From assembly GCA_963576735.1 (NCBI GenBank), contig OY755175.1:15082401-15146400 (forward strand): 64,000 bases of DNA, read 5' to 3'. Of the stretch, positions 42,488-55,365 are shown piece after piece. Position 1 is the first letter of the stretch. Every line of letters begins with the position of its first letter. The notes under the pieces are model-generated. The model was not told the origin of the DNA. It searched no databases and was given only the letters and a program-made list of their open reading frames with translations. The translations under genes and the position numbers were made by a program. Source of the DNA: Bedellia somnulentella (taxonomy: Eukaryota; Arthropoda; Insecta; Lepidoptera; Bedelliidae).

Positions 42488-42975
42488 ACCTGACACCTTG
42501 ATAGCTCAAAGGGAAGAGCAATTCTTCTAACGCAGGAGGAGTGGGTTCGAATTAAGTGTTCGAAAGTGAGTTGAGTCGGGCTTGCATCAATGCGTCTCTT
42601 CTTCAGTCATGTGTAGTTAATTTTTCAAGATTGTTAACGGTGAGGAGAATATCTTGAGAAAACTCACGCTCAGTTGTTCTTAGTCATTTTATAGAGTATT
42701 CGTACAAAGCGACAATAGTGAAGCCCCTCGTCGCTTGTATGCTATGTCTAAGCAGAACGTTGTTACTCAGAGCATCAGGTGACAAAAAATTTAGCGAGCT
42801 AAAGCGAGCTTTTAGCGAGCCAACAGCCAACCCTTTCGGACTTACACAGTATCGTATTTTTTATCTCATTCTACCCGACAGACGCTCAATTATAAAATAA
42901 TGTTCGTGATAGGCCTCCCGATGGCCAAAGGTATCAGTATCAGTGTCACCCATCGGGGATGAACGTTGATTTTGA
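42488..42975 (+). repeat. SINE family C copy with altered 3' end
   Basis: Sense: CTTGATAGCTCAAAGGGAAG head, GGGTTCGAATTAAG, TTGTTAACGGTGAGGAGAAT. The 3' end is diluted by unrelated AT-rich bases before CATCGGGGATGAACGTTG. Confidence 0.75.
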
Positions 42976-43323
42976 GAATTTGAAAGTTAGGTAAACGAAA
43001 TTTTTTAATAATGATCGCAATATGTAGATAGTACCTACTAGATAAATGCTTGTTGGAATTAAATCAAACAACGAGAATCAAAAGTAGGAAAGCTTTGGTA
43101 TGTCAATTGGTAACCTATGCTTGCTCTACCAATATTTCAATTTAATTCCTATCGTAAACAATGATATAATGCTAACACACGCTTGCTCCACATTCGTATC
43201 GCAATGCAAAATTCAATCATAGTCCAATTAACAGACTGTACGATCTCGTATTACGGAATAGTACTAGTTGCATTACTTGCATGTAAATCACAGTAATATC
43301 GTTATGAAGTAATAATACTAAAG

Positions 43324-43490
43324 CTGTTTAGTGCCGGCTTAGAATGTCACTACCCCCATGGACCCATCACCAACGATACTTTATTTTTACCATCTAGTCC
43401 AAACATCCAAATGAGTCTGGGAAGTTTCTAGCTCTGAAGCACTGGCTACCCCTTTTTGGGATTTATGACCGTGAGTATATGTATGTACGT
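43324..43490 (+). repeat. SINE family A, internally deleted
   Basis: Sense: CTGTTTAGTGCCGGCTTAGA, direct jump to GGACCCATCACCAACG, tail GACCGTGAGTATATGTATG. Confidence 0.85.
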
Positions 43491-44640
43491 AATAAAAAAA
43501 AAACATGTTGGATTTCTCTATAACGTCTTGCCTTTAATAATAAAATCAATTAATTCTGTTGAAACAAATCACACTCTTCACTAATATCCATGTTTTTGTT
43601 ATATTTCCAAAAGCGTGTCAATATTTTCAATAGTATCTAATCTTTGCTCACAGATCACATATTTTTTAACAAAACAGGCGAGTATCGCACGCATTTTAAT
43701 TTTTTTTTGCAAATTAAACTTAAGGACTACATATTTATCATATCTTTCATTTTCTCATTCCTTTTGCATATATTGAATCGAAAAGATGAGGATTAAATGC
43801 CCCTAGTGCTGCGATTATTGAATTGGAAAGATCTGAATCAATAGAATGCCCCTACTGTACTCTTACATTCACTTTATTACGTATTTCACTAATTTGTAAC
43901 GAATGACGTTGTTTGCGATTTCCCGAACCGTTCTAAAATACGTGCGGTTTCCTTGCTTTCGTCTTGTTTTTCTAAACATTAAATATTTATTGTTAAAATT
44001 TTAGTTAAGAATAATATCACGTCTGTTTTCTGGAGAATTAGATCAAATGTTTATTTTTCACCAAGGTCATGAAAATACTGAAACGTCACCAGTTTTACTT
44101 TTTGGTGCGAATAATCTTAATTCCATGAAACGCTTCGTTATATATTCTTCTTCTAATTAGTGCCATTTAAATCAGTACGACATGCAAATGTCCGGATGAG
44201 TTTCTGCCCAATGGCTTTTTGCTTGCATTGATAAATAATAAGACATGTGGCAAAAATAAAAAATGGATTTGGACTGAAGTCGCTTTTTCTATTTCTAAGT
44301 GTAATATATTTAACTTTTTTTAACGAAGCGAGCGAGCCGCAATTTTCCCTCCGCGTTTTCATCTCCTCCTCATAGCTTCCGTTCTGAAATTCAAAGTCCT
44401 CCATTTAGTTTATGGAAGGCTTTGTAAATAAAAGTGCACTTGGTCCTTTTATTGGCAGCGTATATTCCAATGGATACCTAGTTTGCTGGATACACAAAAC
44501 GATTTACGATACCAAATTTCAACAAACTTTAAATATTCGTTGCTCATAAATGTGCAAATATTTGAAAGCAAAACCGAAATATCAAAAATGCTGGGCTCAA
44601 ACTAAATTAAAGAGAAAACCAAGCTATACTAACACCTATA
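43491..44640. other. No gene seen
   Basis: AT-rich. A 83-codon minus-strand reading at 44153-44404 has no recognisable domain. Confidence 0.45.
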
Positions 44641-44732
44641 ATCTGAATATGGGTAGCCAGAGCTTTGGATTCAAGCATTTTTCAGCTACTTTTGGAACTA
44701 TATCTATAGGGATGGATCTCTCAAATTAAATT
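44641..44732 (-). repeat. SINE family A, degenerate fragment
   Basis: GGGTAGCCAGAGCTTTGGAT and TCAGCTACTTTTGGAAC, then a truncated GATGGATCTCTC. Confidence 0.65.
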
Positions 44733-45930
44733 TATTTATTTATTTATTAAGGAGAAAAAACAGAAATAGCAAAAAGAATATAAAATAACAACATATAGAA
44801 CATAAGTAATTAAATTTTTGTATCTCCTCAACTTTTCTCACAGATAGATAACAAAAACAATCGATACAAAAAAGTTATCATTACAGAAAAACAGAAATAA
44901 AATATGAAAAAGGATAACAACCACAACGAACATAAATAGACAAAGTAAATACACAACATTCTTAAGATAAATTTAAACAATAATTATAATACATACACAC
45001 ACATTAAAGACTTTTTAAAATAAGTAAGAACATTTTCTTGCAGCGCGGCTTCGAAAAGCAGAATAAGTCTACATCCGTGAAATAAATATTATATGTATCG
45101 CACATCCTGCACAAAGGAGCCTTACCTACATTGGTCCTGCTGACCCCTAGGGCGAATACATATTTATTCCTTGTAGCGTGACTCGGAACACGTAAACTAA
45201 GTTGCCAGTAAGTCGGGGCAGTTGAATTGGGAAGAACATATACCCTGCAGAACTATTAAGTCAGCCAGGATACGACGGTCGTGCAAAGATATCATTTTGT
45301 ATTCAATTAAGAGATCTCTATAAGACAGCCTAGGACACCGCATACGGATGTTTAGGGTGCGAAGGAACTTTTTCTGTATAAGCTCTAACCGTTTTTTGTA
45401 AATGTCATATAGAGGATTCCAAACGACCGACGCATACTCTAAGTTTGAACGTACCAAAGATTGAAAAAGAGTTATGTATGTTTCAGCTTTCCTAAATTGC
45501 TTTGAGACTCTCAGTACAAATCCAAGCATACGGTAGGCTTTGTTGATAATATACTCTACATGTTCATTGAACAACAGCTTCGAGTCAAATATTACGCCCA
45601 GATCGCGAATAGAAATTACTCTATCTAGGTTACAGACACCAATTGTGTAAGTATTGTGAATGTTTTGAGATCTCCGTGAAAATGTGATGACTTTGCATTT
45701 GTCAGTTGCTAGAAATATTTTATTATTTAAGCAATAACTATAAAATCTATCGAGATCTTCTTGCACTAATATACAGTCCTCAATGCATCTTATTTGCTTA
45801 TAGATCTTAAGGTCATCGGCGTACAAAAGATAGTTAGTATGATGAAAACAATCACTTATATCGTTCAGGAAGATCACAAAAAGCAAAGGCCCTAAAATGG
45901 ATCCCTGAGGGACTCCAAAATGGGATAAGA
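44727..45930 (-). mobile_element. Jockey/CR1-like LINE, 5'-truncated
   Basis: Inserted on the minus strand. It is cut at the 5' side near 45930, just before the RT block HFGVPQGSILGPLLFV, and has a 3' UTR of about 250 bases ending in (AAAT)n (44730-44752 on the plus strand). TSDs were not resolved. Confidence 0.8.
45004..45928 (-). pseudogene. Reverse transcriptase C-terminal part of the jockey/CR1-like LINE
   Basis: Minus-strand reading from HFGVPQGSILGPLLFVIFLN DI to the catalytic YADDLKIY and the thumb-like RDLGVIFDSKLLFNEHVEYI. It continues through YASVVWNPLY and KKFLRTLNIR to about 45200. A frameshift there moves the C-terminus to another frame (LRVPSHATRNKYVFALGVSR, then CKKMFLLILKSL) with TAA at 45004-45006. 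The motifs (VPQGSILGP, YADD, V-W-N-P) are those of jockey/CR1-group RTs; the exact clade is open. 5' truncation removes the endonuclease and the RT fingers, so it is inactive. Confidence 0.88.
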
Positions 45931-46639
45931 TATAAATAATTTCGATTTAGTGTCGCCAGGATTAAATAATTTCAGATGATTCAATACTAAAAAGTTAAAA
46001 ATAAATATAGTTCAAAATATTATTATCAAAAAAGTGAAATAATTGTGTTCCATAATTTGACGTCTATCGAGCAACCCACGTTTTTCCATGATATACAACT
46101 TATGTTGGGAATTATTATACAAATTTTGATTAAATGTACTTCAAAAGCGTGTTTTCAGTTTTATTAAACTATATTTTTCGTCTATCTCTTATTACTACAG
46201 ATACCGGCACCGAAAAAAACTATTGTTTTATCGTAAGGAACCCCCTCTTGGCTAACTTATACTTTGTCGCGTGACAGTGTATATGTGATTCGGACATATT
46301 AGCTATAGGTCTTTTGTTCTCCTTCTCCAATAACCTGAATTCACTATCCAAGATAAACGTACCGAGGGCAAGGTGACAAAAATGGATAGTGATGTTCAGA
46401 AATGATAGTTTACTATTTTGCAGCGTGAAAATGTAATAATGGTATTTAGTTGAGTTGTGACTGAAATTAACTCATAAAATACTCATAATATATCATTTAT
46501 AGTTATGAGATTTAGTGACTCATTCCCATCAACTTAATATAACCACAATATTACGCAATTTGCCTTGAAGCCTATAGGTCCATTCATATGAAATAATATT
46601 ACTGAATCTTGTTAGAAATTTCATTACACATAATATCTT

Positions 46640-46760
46640 ATATATCCTTATATCCCAAAAGGAGTGGCATAGATATTTATATTTTTGAACATCACGCGAC
46701 ATTGTGAGTCGTATGTATGTATGTTCTGAGGTTAATGTATTCGTAGGATCAAGTCCTTTG
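46640..46760 (-). repeat. SINE family C, degenerate 3' fragment
   Basis: TATCCCAAAAGGAGTGGCAT then TTGAACATCACGCGACATTG matches the 3' part. Confidence 0.45.
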
Positions 46761-47050
46761 TGTGAAGAATCCGAGTTTAGAATATATTTTTTTACGAAAA
46801 CTTATGAGAAAACTTTGACGTATATATTTCGATGTCCATGCGAGATATGTATCCTTAATTTTTACTTGCTACAACAATGGCAAGCTGACCAGCACTTGGC
46901 AGTTTTTTAATCAATGCCATTATTAGGAAAACTTAGAACAAGCTTTAAAGTAGACGTTAGTATTAGAATCATTAATTAGAATTAGGTCGTACCTGAAGCA
47001 CATCTGAGAATCCAATACGTCATGGCTTAGTAAAAGTACCAACATGGATT

Positions 47051-47345
47051 CTGCCTTCGTGATCTAGCGGAAGAATGTTCGGCTAACAATCCGGAGGTCT
47101 CGGCTCCGATTACCCGGAGATTAAGTGATAAATTGAACTAATGAATTTATGCTCTTTTTTGGGGGACTGAATCACTTAAATGTCCGAATATTATTATTAC
47201 GATGATTACGTGTTCTGGAGGACACGTCAAGCCGTCGTTCGCGGCTGCTATCACAGTATTAATAGTTATTTAGTTTGCCAACTAAGGTAAACCACATGTT
47301 CCGAAACCTCCATCGATAGGTCAACAAAACGGATCTTCCAATCGA
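47051..47345 (+). repeat. SINE family B copy, diverged
   Basis: Sense: TGCCTTCGTGATCTAGCGGA head, GTCTCGGCTCCGATTACC, GAGGACACGTCAAGCCGTCG, and AACCACATG in the body. Confidence 0.8.
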
Positions 47346-48219
47346 CGCCGAATTTCGAGACCGAAATAAATCATTTCTTTTTATTTAAGTTATCTTCACG
47401 CAGATACAATAACTGAGTTCAACAGAACTCATTACTCACTTTCAATTCCCAATAACATTTCTTACAGATTGCGATTTTGTAATATATGTCCAATCGATTT
47501 ATGCATTCGCATTAATTTTAATTTCGTCGAAGTAACTTCTACCCACATACCTTTTCGACAGTGATAGCTAATTTATTTTCACTCGAACCAAGTAATAAAT
47601 AAAACATTCCTCATTTGAGCTTAATTATAGTACAGCTCAGAGGTTGGTTGAATACCTGTTAAATAAAATTATTCGCACTATGTATAATAGACTTAATTTA
47701 AATTATCCGCCTGTGATGGAGAATTATATTTATACTGTCGTCTCCGAACATTAATTTTACTTTTCGCTTGACAAAACATTTTGAAGAGAGAGGGTCTGCT
47801 AAAAGAAGTTACTATAAAAGTGACTACTTTATTGAATACGCTCGAGGTGAGTGTGTGTTCTACACAGAAATATTTTTAAACATATGTCGACGATTCATGA
47901 GAATATAAACTTAGGGCCTTAGGGCTCGACAAACGTATACATAAAATAAGTGTATTTAAAAAAAAATTCCTAATTTGTTTTCCACTGCTGGGCAAAGGCC
48001 TCACAATTTTGAGTAATATAAGTACATTAGCTCATTTAAATAAGTTATAGTTATTCTATATTCTATCCATTGTATACACATAAATAAAATTGGAGTATCT
48101 GTTTAAAACATTAAAATGAACTTTTACAATGCAATTGTCCGGCTGAAATGGCTGAACGACTGTTGCCCGGACTTCCAGTGGCCGATAGCTAAAGTAGATT
48201 ATTTTTAAAACTCTTTAGA
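47346..48219. other. No gene seen
   Basis: AT-rich. CCACTGCTGGGCAAAGGCCT at 47980 recurs in a related form at 55310 (CACTGCTGGACATAGGCCTC) and looks like a retroelement remnant. Confidence 0.45.
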
Positions 48220-48652
48220 GAGTGAATGGAGTAGAAATGAGGTCCCTCAGTAAAGTTATTGCTGTTGGATTATGGGATCAGTGAAAGATGCAGTGTGAAA
48301 GATAATATTGAAAAAGATAGAAAAAGGAATGTTAAGATGGTCTGGGCACATAGAGAGGATGGATGATAGTTAATTGGTAAAAGAGATTTATAGAGCTAAT
48401 GTGGATGGTAATGTTAGAAGGGGACGACCTCGGAGGACTCATTTGGACCAGCGATGAAACGCGAGGACCAATAGGGAGTGTGTTTAAAACGGCAGGCGTC
48501 CGAAGTATGAAGAATAAAAGAGCATGTATGAAAAGATTGATGGATGTAAAAGAAGCTAGAGAGGTTTTTCAGGATCGTACTAATGAGGCGATAGATAGTC
48601 TCTGCCTACCCGAATGGGAACTAATGGCGTGAGTATATGTACGTATGTAAGT
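48220..48652 (+). mobile_element. RTE-like LINE, 5'-truncated 3' end
   Basis: Sense. Encodes (with breaks) the WSGHIERMDD-type block and GRPRRTHLDQ, SVFKTAGVRSMKNKRACMKR and LMDVKEAREVFQDRT, ending GGCGTGAGTATATGTACG. About 20 bases (GCGATGAAACGCGAGGACCA) are inserted after TTTGGACCA, flanked by a repeated GGACCA. Confidence 0.88.
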
Positions 48653-48782
48653 ACTCTTTATATACGTGAAACTATGCTATAAATGTATTATTTATCTCCC
48701 TTCGGCTAGGTGTTATGCAAGGTAAGGTATATTATAAGGTAAGGCGATTGTTTTTTTCTGATGCTACGAGTGTTCATATTGT

Positions 48783-49037
48783 CGCACTCTCAGAACGAAA
48801 GAGGCTCAAGTCCAAAAATAGTTATGTCAACGTGAAGTGAAAAATTGTGCTCTATCCGATGAATAGTAAAACAAAGGACTTATTGTTATAAAAAACAGGA
48901 TAGCGAATCTTCCGTCCCTATAACAATAAGTGCCTTTGCTTTATTCATCGCTTAGAGCATACTTTTTTATGGGTCTCTTTGATTATAACTCAATATCACT
49001 ATTTTTGGACATAAACCTCTTTCGTTCTGAGAGTGCG
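48783..49037. mobile_element. MITE with long (about 130 bp) inverted arms
   Basis: Ends CGCACTCTCAGAACGAAAGA in inverted orientation. Similarity continues through GTCCAAAAATAGT and AAGGCACTTATTGTTATA-like blocks to the centre, so nearly the whole 255 bp folds back. TTGT flanks each side (48779-48782 and 49038-49041). Confidence 0.8.
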
Positions 49038-49429
49038 TTGTATCATTAATTCGAAAATTCAGTTTTGTACGTAATTTAATATCACAAAACGTCAACATGC
49101 ATTTAACAAGAGAGAGGAAGAGTAAAAGGTATTTAAATTATTCAAATGAACAATTCATAATCCAGTTAATGGACTGAAAACCTGTAAATATAAATGTATT
49201 TCAAACAGACCTCCAAATGAAAAGTAATTTGACATCAGAAATATATGGTGGGAATAGGTGTTGTTTTGGCACCTGTACAAACAACTTCCTTAAATAACAT
49301 GTAAGTTATTAATGACCTCATCTGTAATATTCCCTATAGAATTCATGCTTCAATAAATTTTGCGGAACCTGCGCAGAAATCACACTAGAGACTACTACTA
49401 TGCAAGATTAAAATTGTTTTTGACGACGT

Positions 49430-49665
49430 CCGTGGCTGAGTGGATAGGAGCTTAGCTGAGATAGCTTCTCGGCCCGGAGGTTGCGGGTTCGATCCCCACT
49501 GAGAGTAACATTTTTGTGATAAGCATAAATTATTGATTCTTAGGCTTGGATGTTATTTATAAGTGTATTACATAATATTAAATATATCCATATGATTTTT
49601 TATTACTTTCCAAATCCTGTAATTTTATTTTTTGTATTGTATATGATGATGATGATCTACTAGTT
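49430..49665 (+). repeat. SINE family D copy, full length
   Basis: Sense: GACGACGTCCGTGGCTGAGT, GGTTCGATCCCCACTGAGAG, GATAAGCATAAATTATTGAT, then a GATGATGATGAT 3' tract. Confidence 0.85.
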
Positions 49666-49940
49666 GCCCCGTGCAACTTCGTCTGCGTGATATAACCTAG
49701 TTTCTGTAGTTCAGGCGTGACTGAGTAGTAAACATATCATTATACAAACATTAAACCGTCCATTTTACCTCTTTAGGGAAGAATGCTATCCCTCATTTCT
49801 AGTTTTTTTTTAACGTAGTTTTTTTAAAATTTTAATCAAAACCAAACGTCTCAATTTTATCCTGTTTAGTTTAGAATTCAGGAAAAACACTTATAAACTT
49901 CAAAGCCAAATTTTAACCCGTTATGGGGATGAATTCTTAA
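49666..49940. repeat. Dispersed repeat remnant
   Basis: CTAGTTGCCCCGTGCAACTT and GTCTGCGTGATATAACC look like the end of a widespread insect element. The class is not assigned. Confidence 0.4.
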
Positions 49941-50656
49941 AATTTATTTTTACTTATTAGGAAATATTATAAAGTGTAGTCTAGTGAAGCTTGTAATAAG
50001 GGATTGGGGTGATCACTGAACAGTGATCCTATCAAAGCGTCTACGGGAGAGGCAAGTCTCAAACACGTGCCGATTTTAATATGTCTAGTCAGTATAGTAT
50101 GCGTTTTCAAATCCAGCACACGGTACAACATTTTACGCGATTTACAGCCATGAGGCAAAACTACGGCGGCGGACAAAAGTTAATTATTTTTTGTTCTAAC
50201 TTTTTGTTACGCGTGGAGAACAAGGTTGTCTGGAATCAACAATATTTTCGAGTATTTAATTACATTAACATTCTACTTTAGCTTTTCCACCCGTATTATG
50301 TTATGTAATCGAAAGAAACGAATCGAAAAATAAATAAATCCCTTTGAAACAGGAATTTAAAAACTTTTAGTCTGCACCATCTGAGATTCTTTTTATTAAA
50401 GTTCCGGGTACGTTTTGTTCAATTTAACCTTTAGGTCAATGATTTCACCAAATGTTATACAATTTCTTTATCTTGGTGCACGCGGGCTAAATTATCATAA
50501 AATGAATCACTCACATTCAGCATGGAGAATGCCGAAAGAAAATACTTGTTTTTTTTATTTATCTGTTGCAATTGAAATACTCTCAATGATCATACAAAAC
50601 CTCTTACTCATGATCGGTATTAAAGAAGACATTTAAAATTGTATTCGAAGCTTACA

Positions 50657-50815
50657 TATAAACATATACTCAAGACTATAATTAATAAAGCAGGGTAGCT
50701 AGAGCTTCTGAATTAGAAATTTTTCAGTCATTTTTGGAAGTTGAGTAAGGAAAAGGTGGTAAAATAAAAGATGCTTGGTTGTAAGTCACCACTCCAGCCA
50801 CATCACCAAATAATC
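50657..50815 (-). repeat. SINE family A, degenerate
   Basis: Antisense: CATATACTCAAGACTATAAT, CAGTCATTTTTGGAAGTTGA, ACTCCAGCCACATCACC. Confidence 0.65.
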
Positions 50816-50825
50816 ACTAATCATA

Positions 50826-50900
50826 AAATGCGAAAGAGATGGCTGTTTTATAAGACGCGATATCTAGATAAAAGGTCGATAAAAGGTGCCTTGCTGGATT
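50826..50900 (+). repeat. Repeat family E fragment
   Basis: AAATGCGAAAGAGATGGCTG, TTATAAGACGCGATATCTAG. Confidence 0.55.
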
Positions 50901-51799
50901 CAATCTCAATCTGTCTTTTTCATCCCCTATCCGTTGATGGAATTAGGTAAGGAATCGTTGGTTTGTGTGTAATATTGTAGAAGTCGATTAATTTATTGAA
51001 TCGATTGAAAATGCAGCTGGATAGTTTATCTAGAATAGTTGTGCCTATGCACAAAATGGTTAAAGTTTTCTTGGTTTGAGCTCCAGGTTTTACTTACGGT
51101 TCATGGCATTACAATTACAGTTGGTTTTGTGTGTTAGTATATTATAATAATTAATTACCACATCAGAAAAGAAACACAAAATGGTAATAAAAAATATCGA
51201 TATGCATTTTTAAATATAAAATCATAAATATTAATAATGAAATTAAATATAATAAAATAATAAAAATAAATTCATTTTCAAAAGTAAATAAAATTCGTCT
51301 TAAACTAGTTAGTTATTTAAAGAACAAAAATATTACATTTTCCTGTTCCTGAGCTAGATAATTTACCTGTATTTCAGGCAACAATAAACACAAACCTATG
51401 AATATATGAATTGACAATTTATCAGCTAATTTCTGAGCTGACTAAATTAAATTTTAGTTATAGATTTCTACATATCGCTAAGAATTTCCAAAATTTTTTT
51501 GAAAATCCAAGCTCTACTCTAAAATCAACATAAATAGTCCAAGTAATATAAATAGTGCGTAATGAAAATGGTTCCTAATATTGGTACCATTTTAATAGCA
51601 ACAAAAAAATAATAATTGCAACAAAGCATGAGGTAATAAATCATTATATGCGGAACAACGATAGTTGATTGATATAAACCTGCGACTACTAATTAGCATG
51701 CAAAAACACAAGTGAAACACTCCGTGTGATTCACGCGTGCGTTTCAATTAAAAGGTCCAAGAAAGCGAATGACAGTAAATCTCTTACGGTTGTAACTTG

Positions 51800-52060
51800 G
51801 TATGTTATTAACGGTTGTTCAGTGGTCGTTTATCAGTGAATGCGTCCTCCAAATAATAGGTTCGGATCTCGACCGAGTACAATCGTACGAAGACGCTCGC
51901 TGGTGTTATCTGGCGTCTTTATCTGAGGAACGTGACCTCACTATCAGCCGGAGCCACGGAGCGACCCACCGAGCTCCCCGATACATTTCTCGATCAACAA
52001 CAAATGGGATATTGGGCAAGAGTACACAGACATTCATTGGTTACATGAGAAGAGAGTAAT
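51800..52060 (+). promoter_or_regulatory. CpG-richer island, possible promoter or first exon
   Basis: About 250 bases of higher GC in AT-rich DNA. Two initiator-like CAGTG motifs (GTTCAGTGGTC at 51820 and TATCAGTGAATGC at 51833) are followed by GGATC about 30 bases after the second, near a DPE-like position. An 85-codon reading frame crosses it without family features. It could be a far-upstream first exon on the plus strand, but no linked exon was seen. Confidence 0.25.
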
Positions 52061-54999
52061 TTAATTTGGTACTGTCAAAATTGAGGATATAATGAATCAG
52101 ACATCCACAGTCTTATATTCGGATAGTTGTTCTGTTGTAATGAGATGTTTCAGATGGCACATAAGTATTGTTTGTATTGTTGGCTAATGATAGCACAACG
52201 GTTTCTCTTCCCGTAAGTTTCATAATATAATGTGTCATAACATAATTCAGTATACACGATTGATGCGTTTGGACACCTTTGAGCAAAAGTATATTATGTC
52301 TCTGCTATATATTGACAGAAATCTAATAAATCAAGCTTTTGCCACCCCAAATTATACTTAGTATACATACAGCTATAAATAAAGCACATTCTTCTATCTG
52401 CAAGTATATACAAGGTTACCAGAGTTGGGTGATGCATCCTGCTGTGTTTAGTAATGGTAATCCATTGTACTTTTTCCCAGTATCAAACGATTAAAGGGTG
52501 AAGCTACCGCTTCAAGATTATTTAGCCGTGGTTATAACTGGTTTGGGTGAATGTATGGACCTTTTTTTATATAAAACGTCACAGAATCTTTATGGTTGGT
52601 AATTATCTCTCACAGGACATCTATTTATGGCATAAGTTTTGCATTCGATACTCATATGGTGAATTTCGAAATTCATGCAGCAATATCTTTTCTTTGTCTC
52701 CAATGAATTACCACGAAACGTATTTACATTTCCCAACAAACAATGTAAATGAGAATGTCCAGTGCTGGCTTCCAAAGCAACAAATCAAGATTTCGGAATG
52801 TTTTTTACGTATTACCGCGTCGTCGAAACATCATCTGTCTTGTCAGCAGATAGAACAAAGTCCGGCATCTTGGTTTCACTTTGTCACGAGGGTAACCGTA
52901 GATGGAGTGCGTTCCATTGACAAGTCATTGTTTACGGAGCAGCCCGATCACCACACGACAGAATGATTGACTGGCTCAACGACTTGTGATTTGTAACTTT
53001 GTAACCAATACTCATTTTCATAATCTCTAATTAACATGTTAGGCTCGTAACGACTAATTGTTATTTTAGTACTCCATTTTAAATTAAATAGATCATTTAC
53101 TCGTTTATTTTAGAAATGTACTTAATGTGCTTACTTTGGACGTTGGTTATGGTTAAAGTTGTAAAGTAATAAGTAAGTAAAGCCGACATATCAAACAAAT
53201 GGTCTTATAGCTATAAAGCCAAAATTAAGTAAGAATTAGCGTTTCCTCTTAGTTAGCACAATACACGGTTAATAAATCAAAGTTGGTGTTGAATAGCCTA
53301 GAACAATATCAATGGGAGGATAGGACTTAGTTTTGTTGTTGTTTATATTATAATCATCAAAATGCTTGAAAATTCCATTGTAAGTCATTTTCAATTCAAA
53401 CTTAAAGAAGTATGTAGAGAAGGGCTCAGCTTTTATTGAAGAGGACAACAGAAGATGAACGTTATATTTGTATTTATTATGATGGTTGACGGTTGGGAAA
53501 CAACTTTTGAAGAAACCTATATGGCTTCAAGTGATAGTACTAAGATTAACTACTTCTGACACTCCTTCGAAAATATACGGCTCGTGCGATGTTTAGCATA
53601 AAGATATTATTACTAAGTTGAAGACACTGTAGTTATATTACGTAGAAAATTATGGTTGATAAATGACTTGAAGCTATGATATCTCTGCCATTTCTTCGTC
53701 TTGCATATGTTCATAGATGCATAATTTATACAAATACGAAATGCATGAATGAAGAAATTTGAAACTTGAAATACATAAAGCGAAGTTTGAAACATAAAAT
53801 ATATATAAAATCGTATTATAATATTTTTTTACTGTTACTGGTGGTAATAAATCCATTGTGTGTGTGTAATTGAATACGTGCTAACCCACGCTTAATTTTT
53901 TGTTCTTTTTTTTATAGATGTCTCGTCTATAGACAAGCCTAATAAATAATGCAACAACAACCTCCAAATCTCATATAACAAAACATTTTGTCTTATGTAG
54001 TAAGTTTTAGGTAGTAGCTTTGTCGCTCTTAAATTATTCGTGTATATGTATAGTTTTATTGTCAATTCATTATTTCTCCTCTAAATTTTATTTATGAGCC
54101 CCCACACTACAGAAAGATATAAAGTGACTTAGTACAGGTTAAAATAAAAGAAGGAGTACTATACATAACTGATTCGAGGTCTCATTCTCATTCGTATATA
54201 ATGTATTTATTCTATGTGCTATAAAATTCGTTCTCTACCTTTGAAGGCATTTGTTTCTATACTGTTTAGCGCAGTGGTGATTAAGCAATGATTCACTTTT
54301 CATATCTTTCATTCCAGAACTGTGTCCTTTACGTTTCTTTTGCTTAAATATCAATATTTATCAATTTTAAATTAAAAAACCGGTGCGACACCCTCTCCTA
54401 TCGGAAAATCAAGATGTAAAGAAAGGTTAATCGATTCATACGAAGTACAGTATAGCAGTTTAGCACTAAGGAACCAAAAGAGTAAATGTTAAATATGTTT
54501 GTATGAATAGAATAGTGGTTACAGATCAGTTTTCAATACTGAAGATCCTGATTGAGTTTAATCAATTATAAAAATAATATTTTTTATTTTCTATGTCCGT
54601 TCTTAAATCGTTTTTAAATTTAAAAAAGTTCATTTTTAAGCGCCTCTAAATTAAGTTCTATCGTAAAGAGGGTACTTTAACTTCAAGCATATATAAATAA
54701 AATGGATCTAAGTCACCACTTTGGAGACACACATAAAAGGCTTTGTCTGTTACTTAGCTAACAAGATGGGCGTCACTATATAATTAAGTTTGAGCTGTTT
54801 CTGGCAAACCATTTGTTCTATAATCTAATTGATAAACCAAACCAAAGTGGAAAAAGAGATATATATATATAAAGCCAATCAGATGGTGTTCTTAGCAGAA
54901 GACGGCAAAACAAAACGTTTATAGACCAGACTGAAAAAAACTTATATAGGCGGGAGCCCGAGGTGAGAAGAATAAAAGATTATGTACATAGTATGTAGT
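52061..54999. other. No gene supported
   Basis: Mostly AT-rich. The longest open run is 139 codons on the plus strand (52547-52966). It is Ser/His/Ile-rich with no recognisable domain or coding bias, so it is not called. Confidence 0.45.
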
Positions 55000-55125
55000 A
55001 TGTGAAGAACAATGATTATTATAGTGGAAGAGAGGTTTTAACCTTTCAGGATCGTGAAAGTAGCGATCGGTAGGTTCTGCCTATTCCAATGGCAATAATG
55101 GGGCAGACTATAAGTAAGTAAGGAA
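54945..55125 (+). repeat. RTE-like LINE 3' region, old copy
   Basis: GAGGTTTTAACCTTTCAGGA, then CGATCGGTAGGTTCTGCCTA and TTCCAATGGCAATAATGG match the terminal coding part. Confidence 0.65.
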
Positions 55126-55289
55126 GTGCAATGATGAATGGAACAAACTATTTTGATAGTTTCTAAAACTTGGGTCACAAGCAAAATGTGACTTTAAATG
55201 GAATAGCGCCCACAAAACTAGAGTTTTCAACATTTATCATGAAAATATATTTTTAATATCATTAACAAGTAGTTTTAATCATTCAGTTC

Positions 55290-55365
55290 ATCATCAACCT
55301 ATTGATGTTCACTGCTGGACATAGGCCTCCCACAAAGATTACCAAAAGATCCGGCCATATATGTA
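55290..55365. repeat. Retroelement remnant
   Basis: TTCACTGCTGGACATAGGCC, like 47980. Short. Confidence 0.45.

Noticed and set aside
51802..52059. 85-codon ORF as a protein gene
   Set aside because: Crosses a possible promoter island but shows no family features or splice partners.
52547..52966. 139-codon ORF as a gene
   Set aside because: No domain, no coding bias, no splice context; chance open frame.
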